Shown here one piece after another: positions 36,301-48,509 of a stretch of 56,582 nucleotides of DNA. The DNA is from Rhizophagus sp. LPA8_4_AMF (Eukaryota; Glomeromycota; Glomeromycetes; Glomerales; Glomeraceae): NCBI GenBank assembly GCA_021464525.1, contig JADRCO010000083.1:1-56582 (forward strand). Direction: 5' to 3'. The notes under the pieces were generated by a model, which was given only the letters and a program-made list of their open reading frames with translations, ran no database searches and was not told the DNA's origin. The translations under genes were made by a program, and so were the position numbers. Each line of letters opens with the position of its first letter. Positions within the stretch are counted from its first letter, which is position 1.

Positions 36301-37476
36301 GGTATCCCATTGTGATCATGATCATGAGTATTTGAGTATTTATTTATTATTATTTTTTTTTTATAAATATTGAGCTAGCAATCATATTAATTCTAAGTGA
36401 GTTATTCTTACTACAATTTAACTTAGATGGTAAGGGTAATTGAAAGGATGAAAGTAATTGTTTTACGAGAGAAATATTCATAGCAATTTATTGCTAAAAA
36501 CATTGAAATATTATTAATAATGAATATTATAATAATTGAGCAAGAAGGTAAAAGTTCGATCCTATGCCATAAATTACATTATTTATTTAACGATTAAGAT
36601 ATTATCTTAACAACTATTCTGATTTGTACACCGATTATGTTTAGGTAAGAAAATGGAATAAAAGCTCATAAAATGGAAGGCCGATTTTATCGGTTTAAAA
36701 AAAATAAATGGTAAAGTTGCAATATATTGTAGAAGGTAGCTACATTTATTCGCTGATAAAGGGTTTCTCGTGATCTATTAATATACTCGTTCGCTTTAAT
36801 AAATAAAATAGTCCATTTAAATTTAACATTTGTAAATATTTTACCTATGGCTGCTAATAAATATAATAATAATAGAAATAAAGTATATTAAAGGACTAAG
36901 AGAAAGGGTTGAGTTATTCAAAATTGCCAACTATTAAACAACTAAAGCTTACCCTAATAACGATTATTTAACGAAAATTTATTATTATGTACCGTAGCAT
37001 CAATAAAAATTATTAATAATGATAAACCTTTTTGAGTAAATTGTTATACAACTTTGTCGTTAGTTATTAACCAACCAATCAAATATCGGATGGAAGCATT
37101 GTTCGTTGATCCGATTTCTTTTATTAAATTACGCAATTTTTTTTTAAAAAAAAATTATTCTAATCCCTGTAAAAAAAAAGTTGATTTATTCCATATTTTT
37201 TTGTAAAGGTAGAATATTTAAAAAATTTACAATCTCAAATCATGTAAATTATTCGATTTGCTTATATTTGTCGGATTTTTAATGGAGATACTGTATAACA
37301 GATCAAGGAAATTATAATTTAATTTACATATATCATATGTAATCCAATAATCGCTGATTTCGTGTCGTCATTAGTATTCAATGATCGACAATAGTATTAC
37401 CGTTGTACAGCATATGTTGTATAATGCCCAAATAAATTCAATTTTTTTTTTTTTTGAACTCTATTTTTAATACATA
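36301..37476. other. Intergenic, upstream of the MLKL-like fusion gene
   Basis: AT-rich with no gene recognised. It contains homopolymer runs near 37140 and 37441, the latter immediately before the start codon at 37477. Confidence 0.4.
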
Positions 37477-40400
37477 ATGTCCAATACCGTTAGTTGGTTA
37501 AAAAATTCAATTTCCGATGGTAGTATCAATCATTTTAATTATTCGGACTTTAAAGATATAACGTCTATAGGAAGTGGTTCATCCGGAGACGTTTATCGTG
37601 CTACTTGGAAAAATCGATTTATCGCTTTGAAATCTTATAATAATGATGAACAAACTCTTGAAAAAGTTGTTAAAGAGGTACATTAAAAAAAAAATATTAT
37701 GTAAAAATTATGTTAATTATTTTTGAAAAATTTTATTTAAAAAAGAACTTTTTATTTCTATTATCCTAAAGATAAAATTTCATAGAAAAGTTGATATTCA
37801 TGAAAATATTTTACGATTTTATGGGATCACTTGTGAAATTAGTAAGTAATATGATTGTTAATGATTATTAAAAATAATTTTAACTTATAATATTTTATTT
37901 TTTTTAGATGAAAAGAAATATTCTTTAATCTTTGAATACGCTAATAGTGGTACATTAAATGCTTTTTTGGAAAATCATTTTAATGTACTTGATTGGAATA
38001 AAAAATATCAGTTAGCGTTACAATTGGCAAGCGCTGTAGAATGTATTCATCATCATTGTGGTATTATTCATTGTAATCTGGTAATATATTAATTTTCGTT
38101 AATTTAAATCGTTAATTATAATTATTTATTATTCTAATATATAAAATCTTTTTATTAAAAGAATGCGAACAATGTACTTATACATCAGAAAAAGATTAAA
38201 TTATCAGATTTTGGTTTATCAAAAATGGTTGGAGAAATATCAAGTAATAAATTAAAAGTAAATGGCATGATATCTTATATAGATCCAAAAAGTTTCGAAA
38301 TTGATGATAATATTATTAAACAAAAATATGATGAATTAAATGAGAAATCTGATGTATATAGCGTTGGAGTTCTTATGTGGCAAATCTCAAGTGGACGTAA
38401 ACCATTTTCTCTAAAAGGTTCAAAAGATACAAATGATGATTATAATAATGATATAAGTTTAGCTTTAGCTATATTAGAGGGAAAAAGAGAAGATGTTATT
38501 GATGAAACTCCCGATGTGTATCGTAATTTGTATCAAGGTAATTAATATACTATATATTTATTTTTTTTAAAAAAAAAAAATTTAAAAATAATTAATCTTA
38601 TTTTATTTTATTTGTTTAGAATGTTGGAATTTTGAACCAGATGATCGTCCAAATATCCAAAAAATTGTATCAACTCTTAAACCAATTGTTAAAAAAAGCG
38701 ATCTAATTATTAATACTAGAGAAGTAAAAAAATTTAAGGTTGAACGGGAATGTTCATTATCAACACGTTCTATTGAAATTAGCTCTATCATACAACCTTA
38801 TCTTCCTTTGATGGAAGCAGTAGCTTCACTTACGCAGCAAACTGTTAAAGCATATAAAAATGCTCAATATAATAAGAAATCATGCGCAGCATTGATTGAA
38901 AGAGCACAAGCATCTGAAATAGCTGTTCAAGCATTAAATCGGCGTAAACATGAAAATGAAAACAAATTTCGAAAGCAATCATATTATATTTCTTTTGAAA
39001 AATTCGTTGCTATTTTAAGAGAAATTAGAACATTTGTTCAAGATGTAACTCATTTATCTGGTTATAGAAAATTTAGTTCGAGTGATCATATTAAAGTAAG
39101 ATTTCAACAATTAATCAGAGATTTTGATAAAATTGTTGGTGCCTTGCAATTATCAATGATAATTGCTAATGAGGAAGAAAGAAGGATAGATATCGATATT
39201 TTACAAGAGGATATGTTTGAAATGACATCATTTTTGGAAAAAATTGAAGGTGGCGTAACAACGTTTGATAAAAAAATAAGTAATGTTTTTGAACATATTT
39301 TAACTTTAAAAAGCAAATCATCCGAAAGAGGTTTTAATCCTACTATCAATAAAATTGAATCAAATGAGTTATCAGAACCAATTGATAGTAAGGGTACAGT
39401 TGCTAATAAATACAAAATACATAAAAAACTTTATAGAGGTCAAGATGTGGCATGTAAAATCATTGATGAGTATGATCAATATAACAAAAATGAACAACCA
39501 TGGATGAAATCTAAACTAGAAACAAGTTTAAATAAAGTTCGCTCAGAATTAGCAATTTTGAGTAATTTAGGAAAATGTGATTATATTATTAATTTTTATG
39601 GATTATGTGAAATGGATGGAAGCACTTTAGGTGTATTTGGATGGACTGAAAATGGAAATTTGAAAGAACTATATGAAAAATTTGATATCGAATGGTCTCG
39701 AAGATTAAAAATTGCGTTAAATATTTGTCGCGGAATTACTTTTCTTCATGGATGGTAAGTAAAGAAAAAAAAAAAAATTGCTGAATTAATTGAAATTCTG
39801 AATTTAAATTATTAACTAACTATCTATATTATTATTTATCCTATGATCACCTATATAAAACCCATAGTCACATTTTACATTTTGATATTAGGTAGATATT
39901 TAAAGTTATAATGCCAAGACATACTACTAGTTAGTATACTATTAAAATTTATTGAATAATTGTTAATTAAAGTTAATTCTTAACGTTAGATGCGAAAATA
40001 TATTAATAACCAAGAATCTAGAGCCAAAAATTTCAAATTTCAAATATAGTCGTGCTTTACATGACAACGCTACTCACGTCACACAAATCATTCGTTGGTT
40101 AGCTCCTGAGAGAATGAATTCAAGAAAGATAAATCAAGAAATTGCTAAATCAACACAACAGGTGCCGAAGAAAGAAGAAGGGTTAAAAGAAGGGAATGAA
40201 GATGAACATGTTCCTTATACTATACAATGTGAAATATTTAGGTAAATATATATATGTAATGAAAAACTGACTTATTTTGTTTTGAATTATTTTAAACTAT
40301 ATAAATTTACCGCTATCATAGTTTTGGAATGTTACTTTGGGAATTAGCTTTTCAAAAACTCCCATACCTTCATATGGAAATATCTGAAATTCAAAAACAT

Positions 40401-41234
40401 GTATTAAGTGGTGAAAGAGAAAAGGTAAAATTTGTATATTCACAAAATTCGCGTGGCGTTGAAAAAGAATATGGTAACATAATTAAAGCTGGTATGTTTT
40501 TATTAAAAAAATTTAATTATTTTAAATGATATTATTATTAATTTATTAATTTAATGTTAAATTTTACAATTTTAGCTTGGCAATCGGATCCATCACTTCG
40601 CCCCGAATTAAGTTATTTATTCAATGATCTTGAAAATTTGAGCTCTAATTTCAATTCAGAAGATTCAAATAGAGGTTTAAAACCGAAAAAAAATGAAATT
40701 GAAATAGCGCCTGTTGATTTGCGACCAGGTACACCAGAAATAGGTTTAGAGCAAAGTATTTATCCAATGATGAAACTTGAAGATGGAATAGCGGCCCATA
40801 AAAATGAGGATCGAGAGAAAGCTTATGATTGTTTTGTAAAACATGCTGAAATTAATAACAAACTTGCAAAATATTGGTTAGGTTATTATCATTTGGAAGG
40901 TTACATTGTAAAAAATTTAGATAAAGCAATTGAGCTATTTAAAGAATCTGCTGATAGAGGAGTTCCTGATGCCCAATTAAGATATGCGTTTGCTTTATCA
41001 GAAATTAGTCCACGTAAATTTAATGTAAAAGAATTTGTAAGGTACTTAACCATGGCCGCTGATAATGAAAATCATGCTGCTCAATATAACTTGGGTGACT
41101 TATATTATAATGGAAAATTGGGTATATCAAAAAATGAAGAGAAAGGTTTAAGTTACTTAAAATTGGCAGCTATTAAGGGTCAACCAAAAGCTCGTGCTAT
41201 GTTAGATAAGTTAAAAATTAATTATTTTGTTTAA
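37477..41234 (+). CDS. Kinase - MLKL-like four-helix bundle - kinase-like - Sel1 fusion protein (9 exons)
   Basis: Exons 37477-37677, 37772-37841, 37908-38080, 38162-38537, 38620-39754, 39868-39891, 39990-40241, 40322-40491 and 40576-41234 join in frame to 1019 codons. Kinase 1 (about 25-290) has GSGSSGDVY, an ALK lysine and DFG. Its catalytic loop reads HCNL, with the catalytic Asp replaced by Asn, so it is probably a pseudokinase. Residues about 330-520 form an all-helical region (PYLPL..., NKKSCAALIERA, SFEKFVAILREI, SGYRKF) resembling the MLKL/HeLo N-terminal domain. Kinase-like domain 2 (about 539-800) keeps VACK and HFD, the latter encoded by a 24-nt microexon, but DFG reads NFK. Three or four Sel1 repeats end the protein (about 850-1019). 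By family analogy the bundle may be a membrane-acting cell-death effector controlled by the kinase-like parts; this is an inference. Confidence 0.85.
39868..39891 (+). other. 24-nt microexon encoding the HxD catalytic loop
   Basis: Flanked by ..catag upstream and gtagatatt downstream. It is needed to keep the frame: direct joining of the neighbouring exons creates a stop. It supplies ILHFDI, the catalytic-loop strand of kinase-like domain 2, completed by RCENIL in the next exon. An equivalent 24-nt exon is present at 50117-50140 and 54420-54443. Confidence 0.85.
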
Positions 41235-41974
41235 TATGATGTAAGAAAGTTAAGTACGTCTTGTGGAGTAATTAATAGTACCCAATAATTTCTCCGAATA
41301 TTATTATGAAAACAAGTTGCGTAAGTTTTTCCCGACTAATAATTTAAAGAAAGTACCCTTTTTGCTAATGTATATTATTAGTACTTCTTCTTATATCATC
41401 AATTATTCAATAATAACGATTTATATTAATATGTACTCGATTTCTGAAATACACTTTAAAATATTACATATAATGAATTGTATCAATTGTTTCAAGTCTA
41501 TAAATTTTAATTTTTACGTGTTTTGTTTAGTAAAAGTATTAAAAATCTCTAAATTATGCATATGTACTTTCGAACATATAAAGGACAAAATATTTCCCGT
41601 TTTGGGGTTAACGGCTCCAAAACCGGCAAGTAAATTTCCATTTTCAAGATTGAGTAATTTACAAAGACGAATTTTTTAAATATTAATCCTACCCATAACA
41701 TATGTACTGAATGCTCCGATTGTTCCGCAAATTATGAATTAATATTTTTTCCAATTTGACCCACTAATTAATTGACTTAATTTGACATACTCTTTGCTCA
41801 CCGTTTTCAAATTACAAAATAAAATTATTAAATAAGTTTTCTATCTTTAAATATTTCTAAAGGGAATATGCCCCGTTGCGTAATCATAAAAAAATGACTA
41901 GTTTAGTAATTTGCAAATTAATCAAATTAATCGGAGTAATCTTTTTAAATTAAAATTATAATCTTTTCATCCTA
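41235..41974. other. Intergenic, no gene seen
   Basis: 3' flank of the MLKL-like fusion gene. A 120-codon plus-strand frame at 41317-41679 has the composition of AT-rich chance sequence and no homologue among the neighbours, so no gene is called. Confidence 0.45.
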
Positions 41975-42100
41975 GATTAAATTATTTATTCAATGATCCG
42001 AAAATTCGAATTCTTCTTTTCATTTCAGAAAAGATCACCTAGATGTTTGAATGATTTGTAAACATGAAGAAATAGATAACAAAGTTGCAAATATTGAAGC
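41975..42100 (+). pseudogene. Relic of the Sel1 region of an MLKL-like gene
   Basis: The sequence agattaaattatttattcaa and the following 110 or so bases parallel the start of the last exon of the genes at 37477 and 48973 (ELSYLFNDLENLSS, then the first Sel1 repeat with HAEINNKVAKYW), with many small deletions. It shows that at least one more copy of this family once lay here. Confidence 0.6.
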
Positions 42101-42167
42101 TTCTGAATATACGCCATAACTTTCCATTTTCAAAATGGAATATCTTATTGTGATTAGTATTCGAATA

Positions 42168-42790
42168 TCAATATTCGTCTGGTTGTCGCCCAGTAAGAGC
42201 TTTTTCCGCTCTGTTGGCAAGATCGTGGAGATTTTTATTATAGTTGGTATCTTTGGACAATGAGCGAATAAAACTTATCGAGTTTTTAAGTTTAGCTAGT
42301 AAATTATTTTTCTGTTCAAGAAGTGCAAAGAATTACGGTAAATAAGAACTATGTGAACTATGTGTAAACCTATCTCATTATATCCTATATTTACTTACGT
42401 AGATAAATTTTGCAATCTTATCAGCACGATGTGCCTGAATATAAGTTTGGTCATAATCCGGGTTTCCTGATGGGTGTATTTTTCTCAGAAGGGCAAGTCG
42501 TACGAGACCATTTAGGTCTGAGATTTCAAACTTGGAAGAGTAATGAAAGCCAAATATTTTTGCGATTTCTAGTCGCGCTGATATTTCATATATGTTTCCC
42601 ATTTCGGCTCTTGTAAGGTCAACTTGCTCTTTAATATTTCCAATTTCAGTTATTGTAAGATCAATTTTTTCGTTAATATTTCCATTTCGGTTTTCGTAAG
42701 ATCAACTTGTTTTTTTAATATTTCCAATTTTAGTTATTGTAAGATCACCTTTTTCGTTAATATCTTTCAATGTATTCTTCACATCAATAT
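42168..42790 (-). pseudogene. Decayed two-exon gene with 14-residue coiled repeats
   Basis: On the minus strand an exon ends at 42400 (AKFIY, donor GTAAGT) and joins in phase 0 to one starting at 42311 (KNNLLAKLKNSISFIRSL) and stopping at 42168-42170. Upstream, four copies of a 42-bp unit (starting at about 42614, 42656, 42698 and 42740) encode 14-residue repeats such as IGNIKEQVDLTRAE, likely a coiled coil. One-base differences between units shift the frame and introduce a stop, so the upstream part is broken. The intact piece contains ISARLEIAKIFG and DLNGLVRLAL. I do not recognise the family. Confidence 0.5.
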
Positions 42791-43700
42791 CTAAATTGGC
42801 GTATTATTTGATTTCACAAGTATAGTTTAATAAAGGAAAAGGTTAATTAGAAACAACGGATATCAAAAAACAAGCCAAGTTGTGTTCACTCATTCATCAC
42901 GTTTACATTTTTATTACAACTCACTTACCAACAACTACAATAACGCAAGTGTGTTTTTTGGGCGGGTTTAACGATAAGAAGCAGGAAAAAAAGCACAGAA
43001 TAAGTAAGTATTGGCGAATATGACAGTGAAAAAGCTAAGCCACATTATTGATTATTCTTATACTTCTATATGAGAACATACCGGTCAATAATTTCAAAAT
43101 ATGGGATTTTATCTTCATTCTTCGGTATTGTGTTTAAAACAACCAATGCTAAGTCTGAATTAATTGAAAGAATACGCGCAAACCAGCCCTGTCTTTTGAT
43201 GGGAAAATCTCTTCACCAAGGCTCAAGCCGATCTAGTAATTTCATTTAAGATATTGATTAAATTTTCACTCATATTTGAGTAAATCATTTGGTTATTTGT
43301 AAGTTACAAAACAGTTTGTTCGAATAAGAAGTGATTTTTTTTTTACACTGTTAAAATAAGTATATATATATATTTAAAAAGAAATCGATATCTAACATAT
43401 TTCAAAAATATGCAAGTTTATGCACCCCTGTTTTGCGAATAATCAGTTTAACAAACACCTTAAAAAGTTAATAGTAATGGCTAATTCGAATCATTATTTT
43501 AAGAGAAAATCACGCAAAGAAGGAGTTTCATCATCTACTGAAATTAAGTGATTGTATACCAAAAAAATACCACTTCATATGAATTGTAAATTGTAATATC
43601 TCCTCCTATTGAATTTTCACATGAAAATACAACGTAATAACTTTTCTTAAACTTGCATAAAGGATTGGTCACAATAAATTACCCAAATTATTATTTTTAA
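42791..43700. other. Intergenic, no gene seen
   Basis: AT-rich, with a TA microsatellite at about 43364-43376. No supportable coding sequence. Confidence 0.4.
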
Positions 43701-45060
43701 ATAATATCTCTAACTCCTTCCTTCCCATCGATCTCGGCGTCTTCTCCTTTGATTTTCACCAATATTGTCAGCTGTTATTTTGGTAATAAGCTTATTAACA
43801 GCATCTATTTTCCGCCACCAAAGCTAGCAGGACTACTTATAACATAATTAATATGCTCTTAATCACAGAGACCTTGAGTGAAGACAGATTTTGCACGATA
43901 TATTTTCTCTCCCCAGTTTTTCTTTCGAGGACAGAATAAACAACTACCGGATTGTAGCTAGAACAATAAGCATTTATTCATTACGGGTAACAATAAATAA
44001 TAATCTTCTCGCAATTTATTCTCATTATCTTCCTCACTTTTTAGCATAATTGCCCCTTAAATGCATCGCCCGACTTCTATAAAATGAGCAGAAAGATGTA
44101 AAATATGCTCCAATCTACCGCTAATTAATATCAATAAGAATAGAAACCTACTTTTAAAACATATTCTAGATAGCTTTCAATTTTTGTCCACATGGGTGGT
44201 GTTCTGAACGTGAACTCAGTTGTATTTTAATGGGCCGTTGCGTCAAGATAGTTAATATATAATAAAATAAATTTAATAGTTCTAGATTAGATGCTTGAAT
44301 ATGAAACTCACCAAATAACCCTTTCATCATATATTTACCGCTTGTCCAGAGTATGAACAGAAATATCATCATTTAGTAGCTGATAAGGCAGTGTTTTGAC
44401 TCCGCTTTCTTTGCCAAGTTCCTAATTAGACAGTAACAATAATATGTAAAATAATTCACTACATTTTCAATAATAAAAAATCACCATACCAAATCTAAAT
44501 TCCTCGAATTTGTTACCATTTCGGATTCATCGTTGGATAAATGTTCACCTAATATTGAATCATCATTGACTATCCTGCTGCACAGAATATTTAGTCTGGT
44601 TACAATAAACTCTATAACAATCATTATCTTATCAATTTTGGTACGTTTTGTTGCTCTTTTGTAATCATCAAAGAACTCTTTATGATCTGTTTGTCCGTTT
44701 GACTTGTCTCCTTAAGAATTTACAAATAATATTCTGTCTGTTTTATTACCTTAAAGAAAGACATTGATTACAAAATACTCACTAATTCTTTCGTTAATCT
44801 TGTATCTGGGGTAACCTTCCACTTATCATTTAGATTTTCTATTTTCATTAATCCTTTATAGAGTAATTTTTTTGATTCAAATACGACTTGAAAGAATCAC
44901 GTACTTCCAATTCTACATGCTCTTGTTAACATGTAATTTCATTCAAATAATTGATTTGCCTTCTTTTCTATTCTCTCAAACAAATTCTTAACTTCTCGCC
45001 TTTCAGCATTCTTTTCAAACGTAGAATAAGTGGAAGAAATTTTATTTCATATATGACTCA
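43701..45060 (-). pseudogene. Decayed multi-exon gene of unknown family
   Basis: Several minus-strand blocks have clear protein-like composition and plausible splice sites. A block near 45010-44930 contains ERREVKNLFERIEKKA. One near 44920-44870 has EVRDSFKSYLNQKNYS, followed by LNDKWKVTPDTRLTKEL (about 44850-44795). A block at about 44700-44490 holds HKEFFDDYKRATKRT and VIEFIVTRLNILCSR, ending in a GTATGG donor. One at 44435-44343 begins ELGKESGVKTLPYQLL. A block near 43830-43730 has an arginine-rich tail (RRRRRDRWEG). Frameshifts separate some blocks, for example near 44940 and 44870, so the gene is probably dead. Family not recognised. Confidence 0.45.
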
Positions 45061-46840
45061 ATATATTTTGTTTGATTCACTTAATTGCTTATCGGTTTTC
45101 AAGAATTAATTCTCTACAAAATTTATAGCATATATGAACTGGAGACAAGCAATTATCAACCATTCTTTATATGATTTTTTTTGAAAAAGGAGATGGCCTT
45201 CAAGTATAAGGAAAAAGAAAAGATTAGTGTGTGAGAGTATATAATTAAAAAGAGGTAGTGATAGAATATTGACAAGATATATTCTGATAAAGAGCCCGCT
45301 AACGTGGTTTACACTGGAGGAACAGCAGCAGGTAGGTCGCTAAGGAACATCTTTCCAAACATCGGTCCTTAAGGTATTAGAGGGCATATGGACGTAGGAA
45401 CTGTACTAGGTCCGGTTGAACATACATTTACCTTGCTTATCTTCAGCAAATATATCAAGTTTTTGCTTCAATACAGGCTGTATAAATATGAAAGAGTGGA
45501 TTGGTGGATTACACACTCAAACATTTAAAAGTTAATTGTTTAATAAATTATTGCTGCGCAATTTTTCAGTTGAATTACGGTACTATTATTTACTATAGTC
45601 TTTTGTCTGATCTGATCTTGTTCCGTTTTTTTGGGTGTTTGCAACGATTAATACAAATCTGTTAACCAAAATATAATTTAAACATTGGACGTAAATGCGT
45701 TATTGCCTCATAATAATCAGATAAAAATTGTAAATCTTCTATAGAATAAACCATGTTTACCACAAATCGAGCAAACATGCACAGTAGATTTTTGGTAAAA
45801 ACAAGTATAGGGATATCTACTTTACGCAAACAAAAATTATTCAAAATTAAAAACAGTTAATAAACTAAAAAAAAACCTTAATGGAATAAACCATTAAATA
45901 GCGCAGTGATCATGTTCAGTATTAACTAACGTTTCGGAAAATATACCATATTGGCTCTTTTCACTTATTTCGATATATTCCCAAGAAATTCTTAATATTT
46001 TTACAGGGGGCATGGTTTTTTTTGTGGGTCAGCAGTCATTTTATCTTAAAAGGGGATTGTTTGTTTAAAAATTCTTTTTATCTTAAAAAACAACTAAATA
46101 TGATTTTGAGCTTTGAAACCTTTCTGGAATATTTCGTTCATCATAGAGTTACTTTACCGTATATATGAACACATACACATCAACCAAAATGTATTTATTT
46201 TCTTGCTAAAATCATAAGCTAAATACAAATATTTATTTCACGATCAAGACTACCCCAAGAATAAAAATCACTACAAATAAAACATAACACATGAAGACTT
46301 CCGTCTTTCAATATGTGACGTTTTGAAGGATCAAATCAATCTCATGATTTTTAGTATCGTGATCAACTAAATACTACCTATAATATTTGAACAATATATC
46401 TTTTCAATTTCATAATCTTTTAGAAATATAAACTCGGTTTATTCAATGATCCAATCCAACGGAAAAATCCCAATTGTAAACTATTCGAACATTATTGGTT
46501 CCGTTTTTATACCATTCTTCTGTAAATATACTTGTACAAGATTTTAAATCAAACTTTGTCTTATTATCTTACAATTTTGCTCCGTAAAACATTACTTTAA
46601 ATTGTCAATGTTAATTGTAATATTTTTGATATTGAAAAATACTAAAAGATATGTGGTATTGATATTAAAAAACGTGGAAATTTGGCCAATTCTATATTTA
46701 AAGACACTAGAAATTTGTTTATTTACATATCTTTCCATATATTTAAGATATGAATTTAAGTACCTTTCAGTATTAAAATATGTTAAAAAACATGGCTTAT
46801 TTTTTTCATTAAAGAGCAAATTTAAGGATTTTTTGATTTA
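45061..46840. other. Intergenic, no gene seen
   Basis: AT-rich. Short frames at 45662-45844 and 46592-46841 are low-complexity and lie on both strands of the same sequence, so neither is called. Confidence 0.4.
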
Positions 46841-47060
46841 GTTACTGAAGCACAACCAGATGTTGAAATAAGGATACTGTCTGTATTTGCATCGGAAATT
46901 GCAGAAATACAACCTATTGAATTTGATTATAAATTAAAAATATATTAGACACAGCAGATGTTTTAGAGAAAGTAAACCAAAATATATACAATGCGCTGAT
47001 TTATTACTTGATTTAATGACAGTTTTGCTAGATCCTTATTATAAGGACGTCCAGCTCTAT
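46841..47060 (+). mobile_element. hAT-type transposase relic
   Basis: Fragments in shifting plus-strand frames read ILDTADVLEKVNQNIYNAL, followed about 20 bases later by LLLDLMTVLLDPYYKD. This resembles the hAT transposase region where an xxIYxxLxxYW segment precedes the conserved LLDPRYK block. Stops and frameshifts interrupt it, and no terminal repeats were found. The call is tentative. Confidence 0.4.
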
Positions 47061-48509
47061 CCATAAATTGAATTATCTTAAAAATCAAAAAAAAGCAATT
47101 CCAAATGTGGTAATTTGTTTAAATTAATGGAGGATACGCTTACAAAGTTTTTCAAAACTTGCCAAATTTGCCCAATATCAGCGAATTCAGTATCAAGTGA
47201 TAATGATGGTAATCTTATTAGTGCCAAAAGGACAAAATTAACAGGTTAAAGTGTTTATTTCTAAAAGGAAATATTAAAACAATGCAAAGTTTTTTTTTTG
47301 TGTATCAGAATGGAGTGAAAATGAAACGAAACAATATATTTATTGACTGAAATTATCCAATAAAATTTTGGATTGATTTTATTATAAGTTTAATACAATT
47401 TTTTTGTCGTAAATTCATTCTTTAAAACTATCATTTAAATTCTAATAAATTCAATCAATCGAAATGATATATTACGGTATATCGACCTATTATAAAAACA
47501 ATAAATAAATATTTTTTAAAAATCATCTGGCTAAAATCTGGTTAATAGTTAAAGAGGCGTTCATCATTACTTGACTAATACTGTAACTATTGATTATCAA
47601 AACATTAGGAGGGATATTAATCTGTTCTTAAAAAAATAAATATTATAATTTATAAAAAACTATACGTATTGTAAATAAAACTAATAAAGTGAAATAAAAT
47701 TAATATGTTAGTGTGAATTTCGGTTGCAAAAGATAATTTTTGTCTTTTTAATAATCAAAATATAATAATCAAAATATAAAAGGTTTAAAATGTTACTAAA
47801 TAGGGTGAATCAAATTTATAGATATTCGAATTCGAATTCGATTTATAAATTGGTTTTAGTAGCAGGAATTTGGATTTGATCCGAATGGCCTCTAAAAGAA
47901 TCAGATCGCAAACGCTGACGCGACTTTCTAATGCGTTATACCTTAACTAATTAAGCGTTTCTAGTTCATTTTCAAATATAATTAGAGATGCGCCATTAAA
48001 AAAACTAGTTTCTGTTTAGAATCAAGATTATTTGGGTAAATATTTGATATTATTAAAATGAACATCATAAATAGTAACATCGGTAAGAGTAATATTATTT
48101 CTTTAAGAAAATTGAAAATAGAAAATAAAGTATCTATAGCAACAGTAGTATTCATTTTATTTATTTGGAAATTTGCGTAACTTTAACCTCTTTATGATCT
48201 AATTTTACGTTTCCACAAAAATCAATTTGTTTCTTAATATACAAACTCCACGATCTTTAAATATTTTTATGGTATAATGTCATGAAAAAAAATTCACAAC
48301 TTTAAAATTATATATGTAACAAAAGATAAATCTTTAGTTAATATTTGCATTACTAGCAAACGACGTAAAAATAAGCATTATGAAGTGCGAAGAAGTAATT
48401 TCGTTATGATATTGTTATCAAGTTCAATTTTACGAGAAATTTGTTAAATTCTGCTTTTTTGTGATATATATTGCGTTAAAGATTAAGTCCGATACTACAT
48501 CAAAGGGAT
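47061..48509. other. Intergenic, no gene seen
   Basis: AT-rich with stops in all frames. Some of 47061-47250 may be the decayed tail of the hAT relic. Confidence 0.4.

Noticed and set aside
39740-40000. Initial reading that kinase-like domain 2 has lost its catalytic loop
   Set aside because: Direct joining of the flanking exons gives a stop. A 24-nt microexon restores the frame and the HxD motif in all three copies.
41317-41679. 120-codon plus-strand frame
   Set aside because: Composition (I, F, N, K, S, Y) fits AT-rich chance sequence. No splice context, no homologue in the window and no domain.
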